Shown here: positions 18,507 through 27,658 of the stretch, piece by piece | Position numbering within the stretch: the first letter of the stretch is position 1 | Layout of the letters: each line of letters begins with the position of its first letter | Assembly: GCA_021819725.1 (NCBI GenBank) | Contig: JAKAQR010000008.1 | Span: 70,360-134,359, forward strand | Length of the DNA stretch: 64,000 nucleotides | Reading direction: 5' to 3' | DNA from: Actinomycetes bacterium | GTDB lineage: Bacteria; Actinomycetota; Acidimicrobiia; Acidimicrobiales; Acidimicrobiaceae | Program-made: the position numbers and the translations under genes | Notes under the pieces: generated by a model | What the model was told of the DNA's origin: nothing | Database searches by the model: none | What the model saw: the letters and a program-made list of their open reading frames with translations, nothing else

Positions 18507-18761
18507 CCCAGATCCTTGAAGAAGAGGCCGGTCGCCAAGCAACTGTGACGCTTCGCCACGCTGGTTCGCACGCCTATTCGGTGATTGCAAGGCTGCGTCG
18601 CTGGCCATGTTCTCCACCAGCGGATGGGGGGAGACTGGTGGCGCTAGTTCAAATCGTTCTTGCAGGACCGGAGCTCTTGTACTGCGCCGAAACCCTTGTA
18701 CTGCGATGTTGCGTTGCGTTTGGCGGCCGAGGTTGACCGGCTGACTCGCTGGTGCGTGAAC

Positions 18762-19511
18762 TCAAGCTGATGGCATCGTGAAGGTCTCATGAAACCTGGC
18801 GAGAAGGTCGGGTTTGAGACCAAGTTCGATGAGGTAGTTAGTGACTGAGCCGTAGCTGGTGTTGAGGAAGTCGAGGGTCTTCTCGGCAGTCTCTGGGGTC
18901 GAGGCCACCACCGTTGCGGGGAGATCTTTCCAGCTTGCTCTGTCGATGTCGGGATCGTTCGCGGCGAGTACACGACGTAGCGCATACTGGGTGAGGGCGT
19001 AGTCGGCTGCGATCTGGGCATCTGGCACCTGTGCCATGGAGAGCGTCAACATCGCCACGATGCCAGTTCTATCTTTCCCTGCAGCACAGTGAAAGAGGAG
19101 TGGCCAGTTATCGGGGTCCAAGATGATCGCCATCGCTTCGCTGAGCGAGTCCGGTCGACTCGTCAGAATCGCTCGATACACCTGGGCAAGGTAGTCGGGG
19201 TCCAGGCGGTCGAGGTCGGATTCGACGGAGACATCGATGAGGGGTAGATGGAGGAGGCGCTGGCCTTGGGCTGACTCGAGATAGCCCTGTTCTTGGCGTT
19301 CTTCGTTCGATCGGAGATCGATCACGGTTTTGAGGCGAAGATTCGCGAACAGTTGGTTCCTCGACGCATCGGAGAGGCGAAAGAACGCCTCCGATCTGAA
19401 GAGGAGACCGCTACGAGTGACGCGTCCATCTACCGTTGGATAGCCACCGAGCTCTCGGAGGTTATAGAGGCCATCCCAGGGGAGGAACTGGCTGGGTAGG
19501 TCAGTGGTCAT
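18762..19511 (-). CDS. tyrosine/serine (MptpB-like) protein phosphatase
   Basis: 249 residues. The protein-tyrosine-phosphatase P-loop HCAAGKDRTG is at 141-150, with Cys142 as nucleophile and Arg148 as phosphate ligand. The N-terminal NLRELGGYPTVDGRVTRSGLLFRS and VIDLRSNEER are typical of the lipid/tyrosine phosphatases related to mycobacterial PtpB. It may act on phosphotyrosine, phosphoserine or phosphoinositides; no secretion signal is seen. It stands alone, with a strong stem-loop upstream between it and the pilin gene. Confidence 0.9.
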   Translation of the reverse strand: MTTDLPSQFLPWDGLYNLRELGGYPTVDGRVTRSGLLFRSEAFFRLSDASRNQLFANLRLKTVIDLRSNEERQEQGYLESAQGQRLLHLPLIDVSVESDLDRLDPDYLAQVYRAILTSRPDSLSEAMAIILDPDNWPLLFHCAAGKDRTGIVAMLTLSMAQVPDAQIAADYALTQYALRRVLAANDPDIDRASWKDLPATVVASTPETAEKTLDFLNTSYGSVTNYLIELGLKPDLLARFHETFTMPSA

Positions 19512-19524
19512 GGTTCCATGTTAG

Positions 19525-19557
19525 AGGCCGACCCCCTCAGATCGAGGAGGTCGGCCT
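19525..19557 (-). terminator. stem-loop after the pilin gene
   Basis: AGGCCGACC (19525-19533) pairs perfectly with GGTCGGCCT (19549-19557). It lies 43 bases past the pilin stop on the minus strand and before the phosphatase start. The T-tract is poor. Confidence 0.55.
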
Positions 19558-19599
19558 GATGGTTTCATCAGAAGTGGTGAGCCAACAGGTGTTATCGGC

Positions 19600-20139
19600 C
19601 TACCAACCTGCGCTCGCAGCCGAGCTGTGCCAGCCAGAGCCAGCGGTGGTGCTAATGGTGGGTGTTGCTGCGCAGGATGTTATTGGGCTCGTTCCCGAGT
19701 AGTAGTAGGTACCTGCTCCAGCCCCGAGTGCGACATCTTCGATCGCGAAGCTGGTCCCGGATGCGGCTGTTTCCGCCAGACAGACAGAGGTCTCTGGTGT
19801 TGCGCTTGAACTCGAGCCTGACGAAGTGCTGCCGGATGAACTCGGAAGGAGGACGCTAATCGTGTTGTCAGTGAGTGCCTTCGTGTAAGCCGGATCGAGC
19901 TTTATCAGCCCCGCACTATCCACGTAACTCTGGTTGTTGGTATAGGCCACCGACTCCGAGGTCAAAAGGTTCCGTAGGTCGGTCTCTGTGGCCTTATTCT
20001 GGGCCGAGGTTCGGGCTCCGAGAAAGGTAGGGATCGCGATCGCGGCGAGAATACCCATGATCAGGATGACCACCATCAACTCGATGAGTGTAAACCCGGA
20101 CTCATCACTTTTTGTTAATTTCCGATAGATCTGAGACAT
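19600..20139 (-). CDS. pilA: type IV pilin-like major subunit (class III signal peptide)
   Basis: 179 residues from ATG 20139, which follows AAGGAG by 7 bases. The type III signal is DESG|FTLIELMVVILIMGI: cleavage after Gly15, Phe at +1 and Glu at +5 of the mature protein, then about 20 hydrophobic residues. The body has a Ser-rich segment (SSSGSTSSGSSSS) and a pair of cysteines (VCLAET and ITSCAAT) that may form the C-terminal disulfide loop. It is exported, cleaved by the prepilin peptidase encoded divergently next door, and assembled into a pilus or pseudopilus. Confidence 0.93.
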   Translation of the reverse strand: MSQIYRKLTKSDESGFTLIELMVVILIMGILAAIAIPTFLGARTSAQNKATETDLRNLLTSESVAYTNNQSYVDSAGLIKLDPAYTKALTDNTISVLLPSSSGSTSSGSSSSATPETSVCLAETAASGTSFAIEDVALGAGAGTYYYSGTSPITSCAATPTISTTAGSGWHSSAASAGW

Positions 20140-20326
20140 CCTTTTCTCCTTGCTGGCTTTCACGTCTCCGTGCACCGGAATTCCGGTACCTCCTCTGCTT
20201 CGGCGCGCTGGATGGGAAAACTTGAATGAAATAAACGCTGCAAGTGAGAATTATCTGTTGTGGGAGGCGCGGCTGCGGTTGGCGCGCTATTCAACTCGCC
20301 CGCGATTTCGTCCGAAGGCACTAATC

Positions 20327-21073
20327 ATGGGTGTGGTGATCGGTCTTGTCTTTGGCCTCATTGGTGGATCGGCGATGACCTCACTGACCTATCGGATTCC
20401 CGAGGGGCTCCCGCTGATGATGGACCGATCGAAGTGTCCATCGTGTTCGCACCCGATTCGAGCTCGCGATAACGTGCCCGTGTTTGCCTATCTGTGGTTA
20501 CGGGGGCGTTGTCGTGACTGTTCGGCGTCCATCCCGTGGCGCTATCCCCTGACGGAGCTAGCGGGTGCAGCGATCGGGGTGGTTGCGGCACTCACTCCCG
20601 TCGATACGCTCGACAAGTTCAGCTGTGGTCTGGCACTCCTGGTCGGGCTTGGGGCCGCCGTGATCGATCAGAGGACCTATCGGATTCCGAATGCGTTAAC
20701 CTATCCAGCGGCACTCCTTCTCCTCGTGCTCGGCATCGCGAACGCGTGGATCTCTGGTCGGTGGAGCCCCTTCGTCCTCACCATCGGCCTTGCCGTAGCG
20801 ATCCTCGTGTTCTTTGTTCTCCTGCGGGTTGTTTCACGCGGAGGCATGGGTCTCGGCGATGCGAAGCTTGCGGCAGTCTTGGTCCTTGGTGTCGCAGCGT
20901 TCGGTATTTGGAGTACCGTTCTCGCTGTCCTTGCGAGCTTTTTTGCTGGGTCAGTGGTGGGGGTTGGTTTGATACTCGCAAAACGGTCTAACCTTCGAGC
21001 ACAACTCCCTTTTGGACCATTCCTCACCGTTGGGTTTGTGCTCACTACTCTTAGTGTTGTTATTTTTCACTGA
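20327..21073 (+). CDS. pilD: prepilin peptidase (A24 family)
   Basis: 248 residues. The cytoplasmic zinc-type loop has CPSC (37-40) and CRDC (62-65). The two catalytic Asp residues are Asp114 in VIDQRTYRIPN and Asp178 in GMGLGDAKL. About seven transmembrane helices are visible. It cleaves and N-methylates type IV prepilins at the inner membrane. ATG 20327 has GAAGG at 20314-20318; the longer frame upstream crosses the pilin promoter region. Divergent from the pilin gene and 72 bases before pilMN. Confidence 0.93.
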   Translation: MGVVIGLVFGLIGGSAMTSLTYRIPEGLPLMMDRSKCPSCSHPIRARDNVPVFAYLWLRGRCRDCSASIPWRYPLTELAGAAIGVVAALTPVDTLDKFSCGLALLVGLGAAVIDQRTYRIPNALTYPAALLLLVLGIANAWISGRWSPFVLTIGLAVAILVFFVLLRVVSRGGMGLGDAKLAAVLVLGVAAFGIWSTVLAVLASFFAGSVVGVGLILAKRSNLRAQLPFGPFLTVGFVLTTLSVVIFH

Positions 21074-21145
21074 TAGCGGGGCAATTGGTCAACTTTGTCG
21101 CCGTTTTGGCCGATGCCCTCTTGGGAGTTTAGCGAGGATTCAAGG

Positions 21146-22849
21146 ATGGAAAAACTCATACTCTTAGAGATCGGAGCATTCTCCATCAAGGCATGCGAGA
21201 TCGAGGTGTCTCGGCGTTCGCGACCACCGCTTTGGCTCGCCCATCGCGTCTTGCCCGATGGGGCGCACGAGCATCCTGAGAAGGTGGTGGAGACGCTTCG
21301 AGGTCTGCTCCGAGAGGCAGGTACCCGAACCAAGGCGACACGGTTGATCGTGACCGATCCGGATCTTGTGGTGCGAAGCCTCAATGTTCCGAGCTCCGAC
21401 AAGCATGAGCTGGAGATGACCTTTGGATTCGCGATGACAGAGGTCTTACCACTTCCCCTCGATGAACTTGTGGTCGATTATGAGACCGCGACTAAGGGGC
21501 GATCGCCGAACCCGAACGTCGTCATGGCCGGTGCTCCCAAGGCCACCATCGCTAAGGCGATCGATGTTGCCGAACGTAGTGGCTTGCGTGTCGATTGGGT
21601 CGATGTGGGGCCGCTGGCGGCGGCACGCGCCGTGAGTGAGCTCTCGAGAACCGAAGGCGAGGGCTATTACCTGGTGGTGGTCGGGGCCACCACCACCACG
21701 ATCGAGGTGGTGGTGGGAGACCAACCACAACTCGTTCGTTCGATCAGGATGGGTGGCGAGCTCATCACCCAAGAGATCGCTCGACGCCTAGAGGTGGCGT
21801 ACGAGGCGGCTGAGGGTCTCAAGAGAGCGATAGCGATCCAAGCATCAGAGGAGATCCATCAGCTCGACGGGTTCGCCACAGCAGATGGTATCGTCGCCGA
21901 TGGTGTGCGCGCCATTGTGCAAGAGGTTGCCTCCTCGATCGATTACTTCGCTATTCAAAGGGGCTACACCGACATCGACCGGCTGGTGCTCGTAGGTGGC
22001 TCATCGGCGGTCGAGCGGCTTGGCGTGGAGCTGGGCGACAAACTCGCCCTGAAGGTGGAACGACCGGGACCACGACAGGTGCTCAGACTCATCGAAGCCG
22101 ATGCTTTTGTGGAGGATTCATCGAGCAACTGGGTCGAAATGACTGGCGCGGTGATGCGCGCACGCACCCATGACAAAGGAGTCAAGTATGTCAATCTCCT
22201 CCCTGCGCGTGTCCGAGCACGCCGTCAGCATCGCCGCCAGCTCATGCTGGTCGGCGCGGCGGGCGTGGTGCTGATTGGCGCGGGTGCATTGTTGACCCTC
22301 CAGCGCTATCAACAGCTCCAACAGGTCCAAGCGACGCAAACATCGTTGACGACGCAGCTTGGCGTGCTAAGCGGCCAGATGGCTCGGTACGCAACGTACG
22401 GTGCCCTCGCCCAAGGAGTTCGTTCAGCTCGATCGACGGTGACCCAGCAGCTTGCGTCATCGATCGATTTTCCCCAGCTGTTGACCCAGATCGCCGGGGC
22501 TACCCCATCTGACTCGTGGCTGACCAGTCTCAGTATTGGCGCACCGACCACCTCGACGGGAGGTGCTTCAGGGCTAGGTGTCAGCTTTAGTCTCGAAGGT
22601 TGCTCACAGCTTGCACCCGCCCATTGGCTCGACTCGATGAGTAAACTCAGTTTCCTCGAGAACCTCTGGGTCTCCTCGTCGACCTTGACGCCACCAGGGA
22701 ACACCACTCCGTCCTGTGGCGTCGGCGTTCCCTCTGCTGAGATGGTTGAAGCTGGCATGACAACCTATCAAGGGTCGGCCATCATCTCGAATAACTTTGC
22801 TCAGTACCGAAGTGCGTCGTACCTGCGACAGTTGGGGGCATCCTCATGA
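21146..22849 (+). CDS. pilMN: PilM-PilN fusion protein of the type IV pilus assembly platform
   Basis: 568 residues. Residues 1 to about 340 are an actin-like PilM ATPase (LLEIGAFSIKACEIE at the start; DRLVLVGGSSAVERLG as the second phosphate/adenosine motif). From about 346 the sequence becomes PilN: KYVNLLPARVRARR, one transmembrane helix (LMLVGAAGVVLIGAGALLTL, about 364-383), then a coiled coil and periplasmic domain. In most bacteria these are two adjacent genes; the PilN NLLP motif is normally what PilM binds. GAGGA precedes ATG 21146 by 7 bases. Overlaps pilO by 4 bases. Confidence 0.85.
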   Translation: MEKLILLEIGAFSIKACEIEVSRRSRPPLWLAHRVLPDGAHEHPEKVVETLRGLLREAGTRTKATRLIVTDPDLVVRSLNVPSSDKHELEMTFGFAMTEVLPLPLDELVVDYETATKGRSPNPNVVMAGAPKATIAKAIDVAERSGLRVDWVDVGPLAAARAVSELSRTEGEGYYLVVVGATTTTIEVVVGDQPQLVRSIRMGGELITQEIARRLEVAYEAAEGLKRAIAIQASEEIHQLDGFATADGIVADGVRAIVQEVASSIDYFAIQRGYTDIDRLVLVGGSSAVERLGVELGDKLALKVERPGPRQVLRLIEADAFVEDSSSNWVEMTGAVMRARTHDKGVKYVNLLPARVRARRQHRRQLMLVGAAGVVLIGAGALLTLQRYQQLQQVQATQTSLTTQLGVLSGQMARYATYGALAQGVRSARSTVTQQLASSIDFPQLLTQIAGATPSDSWLTSLSIGAPTTSTGGASGLGVSFSLEGCSQLAPAHWLDSMSKLSFLENLWVSSSTLTPPGNTTPSCGVGVPSAEMVEAGMTTYQGSAIISNNFAQYRSASYLRQLGASS

Positions 22850-23421
22850 AAATCACTCGATCGACGATCACGACGGTTCTGGCTGGCGCGCTAGCCGTCA
22901 TCATTGGAGTGGGGTGGTACTTTGGCCTGTATGCGCCGCTGGCTGCCCATATCGCCACTACGCAGACCCAGGTGGGTGTAGATCAGTCTCAGCTGGCCAA
23001 CGATCGAGTGCAGCTGTCGCAGCTGATCGACGACAAACATCAGGCACCTCTTCTACGCGCACAGCTCAGAGCTCTTACTTCGGCGTTGCCCACCACCTTC
23101 TCTCTCGCCTCCTTCATCAGTCAGGCTGATGCAACGGCCAGTAAGGCTGGTGTGCCGTTGCTCCAGATCACCCCATTGCAGCCAGGTGCGGCGCCGAGTA
23201 CTGGGGCCAGCTCGGCGATCGTACCAGGGGTCAGTTCGGTTGCCTTCACGGCAGAGGCGACGGGTACATTCGTGGCGTTGATGCATTTTTTGCACGGCCT
23301 TGATCATCTTGGAGAACTGGTCAATATCTCGACCATCCAGTTATCGTCACTCTCTGGTGGCGCTAGCAACAACCCCAAGATCAATCTTTCGTTTACCGGT
23401 GTCGTGTATTACCACCGCTAG
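22846..23421 (+). CDS. pilO: PilO-like type IV pilus assembly protein
   Basis: 191 residues. One N-terminal transmembrane helix (TTVLAGALAVIIGVGWYFGLY, about 9-29) is followed by a coiled-coil stretch rich in Gln/Asp (HIATTQTQVGVDQSQ...) and a ferredoxin-like periplasmic domain (LPTTFSLASFISQADATASKAG, then FVALMHFLHGLDHLGELVNI). This is PilO architecture, and the ATGA overlap with pilMN fits translational coupling and a PilN-PilO complex. Identification rests on architecture and position more than sequence identity. Confidence 0.8.
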   Translation: MKITRSTITTVLAGALAVIIGVGWYFGLYAPLAAHIATTQTQVGVDQSQLANDRVQLSQLIDDKHQAPLLRAQLRALTSALPTTFSLASFISQADATASKAGVPLLQITPLQPGAAPSTGASSAIVPGVSSVAFTAEATGTFVALMHFLHGLDHLGELVNISTIQLSSLSGGASNNPKINLSFTGVVYYHR

Positions 23422-23432
23422 GAGGTGTGAAG

Positions 23433-23801
23433 ATGACCAGCATGGAGATCGCATCGCTTCTCGAAGAGCCCCGGGTGCCAGAGGTTGGACAAGAGGAGAC
23501 ACGGCATCGGCGACCACGCCTTCTGGTCGTGGTGGTAGGGGTAATCCTCCTTGTGGGACTTGGTGTTGGCGCGTACTTTGTGCTGGCGGGACACCCGCCA
23601 TCGACTAACACCGCAGTGGCTGATACCCAACGCCCGAGCGTTCCCTCGTCCGAGACGGGACGATCAGCACCAGCGCCGGTGGTGGCCCACGCCACGGCCA
23701 GCGCACCGGTCCCGAGCAGTGAGTATTTCACTGTTAAGAACCCATTTGTGCCCAAGATGATCCAGACTGGTCCGGGATCCTCGACCCTGCCTTCTGGCTG
23801 A
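23433..23801 (+). CDS. single-pass membrane protein of the pilus locus
   Basis: 122 residues. A charged cytoplasmic start (about 1-27, ending RHRRPR) leads to one transmembrane helix (LLVVVVGVILLVGLGVGAYFVL), then a Pro/Ser/Ala-rich linker and a short end EYFTVKNPFVPKM. A F-x-x-K/R-N-P-F-x-P end is reminiscent of PilP/GspC-type proteins, and the gene sits where pilP would be, but similarity is too short to name it. AGGAGG at 23420-23425 supports ATG 23433 rather than GTG 23427. Probably the last gene of the pilus operon. Confidence 0.6.
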   Translation: MTSMEIASLLEEPRVPEVGQEETRHRRPRLLVVVVGVILLVGLGVGAYFVLAGHPPSTNTAVADTQRPSVPSSETGRSAPAPVVAHATASAPVPSSEYFTVKNPFVPKMIQTGPGSSTLPSG

Positions 23802-23844
23802 TGCTGCCGGGGCGATCACGTTCGTGGGCTGCTAATCTCTAGCC

Positions 23845-25071
23845 ATGCTTAGGTATCTCACGGCTGGTGAATCACACGGCCAATCGTTGGTCGTGATCGT
23901 CGAAGGGCTCCCTGCCGGTTTGGAGGTCACCGTTGAACAGGTTGGTGCCGAGCTTGCTCGCCGGCGACTCGGCTATGGTCGCGGCCCGAGAATGCGCTTT
24001 GAGGCGGACGAACTCGTGTTGCTGGCGGGGGTACGTCATGGCCGCACGTTGGGCTCCCCCGTCGCGATCGAGATCAAGAACTCGGAGTGGGAGCGCAAGT
24101 GGACCGAAGAGATGTCCCCTGCGCCGGGATATCCGACTAAGAAGTTGACCAAGCCGCGCCCAGGTCACGCGGACCTTGCCGGGATGCTCAAGTATGGTTT
24201 TGACGATGCTAGGGACGTGCTGGAGCGAGCCTCCGCACGAGAGACGGCGGCACGTGTGGTCGCTGGAGCGCTTGCGAAGGCGTTGGTTGCTCAGATCGGG
24301 ATCCAGATCCTCTCGCATGTGGTGCAGATCGGAGAGGTCAAGTCCGATAGGAGTAGCATCCCGTCGCCATCGGACCTCAATCGTATCGATGACTCAGAGG
24401 TGCGCTGTCTCGACAAGGAAGTTGCGGGACGGATGATCGCCGAGATCAAAGCGGCCGCCAAGGTTGGTGACTCGCTGGGGGGGTCGGTCGAGGTCGTCGC
24501 TCACGGGGTACCCGTGGGCCTCGGTAGCCACGTGCATTGGGATCGCAAGCTCGACAGCCAGCTCGCCGGCGCCCTGATGTCGATCCAGGCGGTCAAGGCG
24601 GTGAGCATCGGTGCTGGCATCGAAGTCGCCAGACGTCATGGATCTGATGCACACGATGCCATCCAGTTCGATCCCACCACCGGGCAGTATCTGCGCCCCA
24701 CCTGGCTTTCGGGCGGCATCGAAGGGGGCATATCCAACGGAGCTCCTGTCGTTGCCGAGGTGTGGATGAAGCCATTGGCGACACTGAATCGCCCAGTGCT
24801 TGAGACCGTTGACACCATGACCAAGGAGTCAGCATTGTCATTCAAGGAGCGCACAGATGTCGTTGCGGTGCCGGCGATGGGTGTGGTTGCAGAGGCGATG
24901 GTGGCACTGGTGTTGGCAAACGAGGTGACGCGCAAGTTTGGCGGTGATTCGGTGGCGGAGTTGGTGCGCAATTGGCAAGGATTTTGTGATCATCTTACGG
25001 CGACACCGTCGGCGGTGATTCGGTCTGATGCTGGGGAGTCGGCCGAGCATAAGCATCTCATAGATGAGTGA
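23845..25071 (+). CDS. aroC: chorismate synthase
   Basis: 408 residues. Signatures: GESHGQSL near the start, RRRLGYGRGPRM (about 39-50), RPGHADLAGMLKY, SARETAARVVAGA, GIEGGISNGAPV and the C-terminal RTDVVAVPAMGVV. It converts EPSP to chorismate using reduced FMN. Overlaps aroB by 8 bases, starting an aroC-aroB-aroQ operon. Confidence 0.97.
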   Translation: MLRYLTAGESHGQSLVVIVEGLPAGLEVTVEQVGAELARRRLGYGRGPRMRFEADELVLLAGVRHGRTLGSPVAIEIKNSEWERKWTEEMSPAPGYPTKKLTKPRPGHADLAGMLKYGFDDARDVLERASARETAARVVAGALAKALVAQIGIQILSHVVQIGEVKSDRSSIPSPSDLNRIDDSEVRCLDKEVAGRMIAEIKAAAKVGDSLGGSVEVVAHGVPVGLGSHVHWDRKLDSQLAGALMSIQAVKAVSIGAGIEVARRHGSDAHDAIQFDPTTGQYLRPTWLSGGIEGGISNGAPVVAEVWMKPLATLNRPVLETVDTMTKESALSFKERTDVVAVPAMGVVAEAMVALVLANEVTRKFGGDSVAELVRNWQGFCDHLTATPSAVIRSDAGESAEHKHLIDE

Positions 25072-26173
25072 ATTCGAGCCACAGCCGGCCTTTGTGAACG
25101 TCGCTGATCTCGATGGGGACCATGGCCAACCACGAGTGTACGACCTAAGCGTAGGTGGTGCGCAGATCCCGGTACTTCTTGGCGCCCATGCATGGGATTC
25201 CTTGGGGGAGTTGATCCCTACTCATTGGTCCCAAGTCGTGCTCATCACCCAGAGCGCGATCCCTGGGAACTTCGCACTTGATTCCGATGCGACGTGGGTG
25301 TTCATCCCCGCTGGCGAAGCGGCCAAGAAGGCATCCGTGGCCGAGGAACTAGCCCAGCGGTTAGTGGAGTTAGGGTTGGATCGCCGATCAGGACTGATCG
25401 CCGTGGGCGGTGGAGTCGTTACCGACCTCGTGGGCTTTGTCGCCTCAACCTATATGAGAGGTATCGAGTACCTGAACGTCTCTACGACGTTGCTTGGGAT
25501 GGTGGACGCGGCCATTGGCGGCAAGACAGCGGTCAATCTGGCTGGAGGGAAGAATCTGTATGGTTCGTTCTGGCAGCCGAGTGCCCTCGTGTGCGACCTG
25601 ACTTTCTTGACCACGCTGCCGCGGCGTGAATGGTTGAGCGGAGCTGGTGAGTTAGCGAAATACAGTTTTTTGACATCGGAGCCAATCGCAGGCTTGGGGT
25701 TGGCTGATCAGATCTACGCGGCTCAGCGTCTCAAGGAGTCCTTTGTCGCAGGTGACGAGCGCGAGGCGGGACGTCGGAGCCTCCTCAACTATGGGCACAC
25801 CCTCGGACATGGCATTGAGGGAGCCATGCTTGCCAAGGGATCACATGGCGATATCTCCCACGGTGAGGCGGTGGCCGTGGGTCTGGTCTTCGCTGCGCGA
25901 CTGGCGGAGCGTCTCGGCCGCATTGATGAGGGACGTGTGATCGAGCATCAGCGTGTCGTTGCGGCGTACGGGTTGGAATCCAAGCTTCCGTTCGGACTCG
26001 AGATCGACGAGCTGTTGCGCTACATGCGCCACGATAAGAAGAACTACGGGGGCTTCAGCTTCGTTCTCGATGGTCCAGCGGGACTTGAACTCGTCCACGA
26101 TGTCGACGAATCCGTGATTCGCCGCACACTTGAGGAGTATCCAAGAAGGGAGGCCAAGGATGGAACCCACTGA
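25064..26173 (+). CDS. aroB: 3-dehydroquinate synthase
   Basis: 369 residues. NAD-binding GGGVVTDLVGFVASTYMRG (about 111-129), STTLLGMVDAAIGGKTAVN, the zinc-ligand region NYGHTLGHGIEG (His about 244 and 248), HGEAVAVG and DKKNYGG are all present. It forms 3-dehydroquinate from DAHP. Start ATG 25064 lies inside the end of aroC and the stop inside aroQ, so the three are translationally coupled. Confidence 0.97.
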   Translation: MSEFEPQPAFVNVADLDGDHGQPRVYDLSVGGAQIPVLLGAHAWDSLGELIPTHWSQVVLITQSAIPGNFALDSDATWVFIPAGEAAKKASVAEELAQRLVELGLDRRSGLIAVGGGVVTDLVGFVASTYMRGIEYLNVSTTLLGMVDAAIGGKTAVNLAGGKNLYGSFWQPSALVCDLTFLTTLPRREWLSGAGELAKYSFLTSEPIAGLGLADQIYAAQRLKESFVAGDEREAGRRSLLNYGHTLGHGIEGAMLAKGSHGDISHGEAVAVGLVFAARLAERLGRIDEGRVIEHQRVVAAYGLESKLPFGLEIDELLRYMRHDKKNYGGFSFVLDGPAGLELVHDVDESVIRRTLEEYPRREAKDGTH

Positions 26174-26654
26174 AGCACGCCCTAGGAGCGGGGTCGCATT
26201 GCGTTTGATCGTGTTGGTGCATGGACCCAACCTGAACCTACTTGGTCTGCGACAACCCGAGATCTATGGAACCACGACACTCGATGAGCTTACGCAGTTA
26301 GCAGCGCAGACGGCCACAGAGCTAGGTTATGGGTTCGTGAATCACCAAACCAACAGCGAGGCGGAGCTCATCGATGTGATCCATGCGCTTGGTGCTGAGA
26401 CTGCGGCACTGATCCTGAATGCGGGTGCCTTCACCCATTACTCTTGGGCGATCGCGGATGCCATCGCTGCAAAGCGTGTTCCCACGATCGAGCTGCATAT
26501 CTCCAACCCGGCAGCGCGTGAGGATTTTCGCACTATCTCTGTGCTCTCGGCGGTAGCGAGTGGATCGATTGCTGGATTTGGCTCGATCGGGTATGTCTTG
26601 GCGGTCCAGGCGGCGGCCCTGCTCGACCAGGGAGGCGACAGCCGCCGCGGCTGA
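26160..26654 (+). CDS. aroQ: 3-dehydroquinate dehydratase, type II
   Basis: 164 residues. Type II signatures are HGPNLNLLGLRQPEIYG with catalytic Tyr, NHQTNSEAELIDVIH, ILNAGAFTHYSWAI and ELHISNPAAREDFR. ATG 26160 has GGGAGG six bases upstream and gives the usual family length; it overlaps aroB by 14 bases. It carries out the third step of the shikimate pathway. A short CAGCCG-CCG-CGGCTG hairpin overlaps its stop. Confidence 0.96.
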   Translation: MEPTEARPRSGVALRLIVLVHGPNLNLLGLRQPEIYGTTTLDELTQLAAQTATELGYGFVNHQTNSEAELIDVIHALGAETAALILNAGAFTHYSWAIADAIAAKRVPTIELHISNPAAREDFRTISVLSAVASGSIAGFGSIGYVLAVQAAALLDQGGDSRRG

Positions 26655-26826
26655 GGATTCGCTGGGTCTTGGCCATCTGTATCCAGATAGCGTCCACGTT
26701 GGCATTAGTATCGTCTAAGGATTCCCTAACTCGTGGCGTGGTCGCGCCGGATCCTTGCCAAACGATGGTATCGGTGGTGAACGCGGACAGCGGACCGACA
26801 TGAGTGGGACATAAAGAAGGAGAGCC

Positions 26827-27483
26827 GTGTCGTCGAGACCGCGTAACAGAGCTGACTATACCCTTGCGGCGGAGACCCCAAAGAGGAAGCAACGGCGTCT
26901 GCTCTGGGCGGTGCTGATCGTGGCCGTCGCCGTCATCGTGGAGTTGTTGATTGTCTATCCCAACAAAATCACCAAGGTGGAACAGCAGGCGGACTTTAAG
27001 TCCTTTGTCGTCTCGATGCGCAGTGACGTGCTTGGATGCCAAGTCGCCTTGCAGGACGGCTATCATGCCCTTGCACGGATCCATGGTGGAGATACGAAGC
27101 AGCTGAGTGTGGCCAACACCATTCTTCAACAGGACGAGGCCTACTGTACGCTGGCCGTAAACTCGGATCTGTACAACCTAGCAACGCTTTCACCCCCGAA
27201 TGATCTGAATCAGTTCAACTTGACCCCGGTCGCCCACAACCTCTATGCTTGGGCCTATCCCGGTGCGGCTGGCATCTTGGCTGACTCCGAGACGTTGCTC
27301 ACCCAACCGGACAACCAGGGAGCGATCCAGAACTTGCGGACTCGTGTGCACAACATGGATATGCTGCTCAAGTCCGTCAACAGTGACTTAAGCAAGGTCT
27401 CAGCTCAGCTGCACCTTACGCCCCAAACGGTGAGTTTGAATCCCTTAACGGATATGCCATCCTTTGTCCGTGCCCAGCTATAG
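26827..27483 (+). CDS. single-pass membrane protein of unknown function
   Basis: 218 residues beginning at GTG 26827 with AGGAG just upstream. The basic N-terminus (RNRADYTLAAETPKRKQRR) is followed by one transmembrane helix (LLWAVLIVAVAVIVELLIVY, about 25-44), and then an outside domain of helices with two Cys (GCQVAL, YCTLAV) about 39 residues apart. No family recognised. It follows aroQ by 172 bases and is convergent with nusB. Confidence 0.65.
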   Translation: MSSRPRNRADYTLAAETPKRKQRRLLWAVLIVAVAVIVELLIVYPNKITKVEQQADFKSFVVSMRSDVLGCQVALQDGYHALARIHGGDTKQLSVANTILQQDEAYCTLAVNSDLYNLATLSPPNDLNQFNLTPVAHNLYAWAYPGAAGILADSETLLTQPDNQGAIQNLRTRVHNMDMLLKSVNSDLSKVSAQLHLTPQTVSLNPLTDMPSFVRAQL

Positions 27484-27529
27484 CATTTGGGTGGTGTTCG
27501 TATCCCGATGACCCTGAAGGGGGAGGGCC

Positions 27530-27658
27530 ATGATGCTGACACTGGCGACCCTGTCAGTGATCGTTGCATCGTGTGACAGCGGGTTAGCGCGATGCTGGCG
27601 GATGAGGGCGATACTGGCTAGCGACCGCCCCAAGAACGCCATTGAGGAACTTGGGTGA
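27530..27658 (+). CDS. possible 42-residue lipoprotein-like small ORF antisense to nusB
   Basis: ATG 27530 is preceded immediately by a purine-rich AAGGGGGAGGG (27517-27527). The product begins MMLTLATLSVIVASCDSG, a short hydrophobic segment ending in VASC that resembles a lipobox, then a basic stretch. Its 3' 75 bases overlap the end of nusB on the other strand. Coding status is uncertain; the ribosome site is the main evidence. Confidence 0.3.
   Translation: MMLTLATLSVIVASCDSGLARCWRMRAILASDRPKNAIEELG

Noticed and set aside
18676..18705. 11-base direct repeat CTTGTACTGCG, two copies 19 bases apart
   Set aside because: Short, isolated and not placed at a promoter or gene start.
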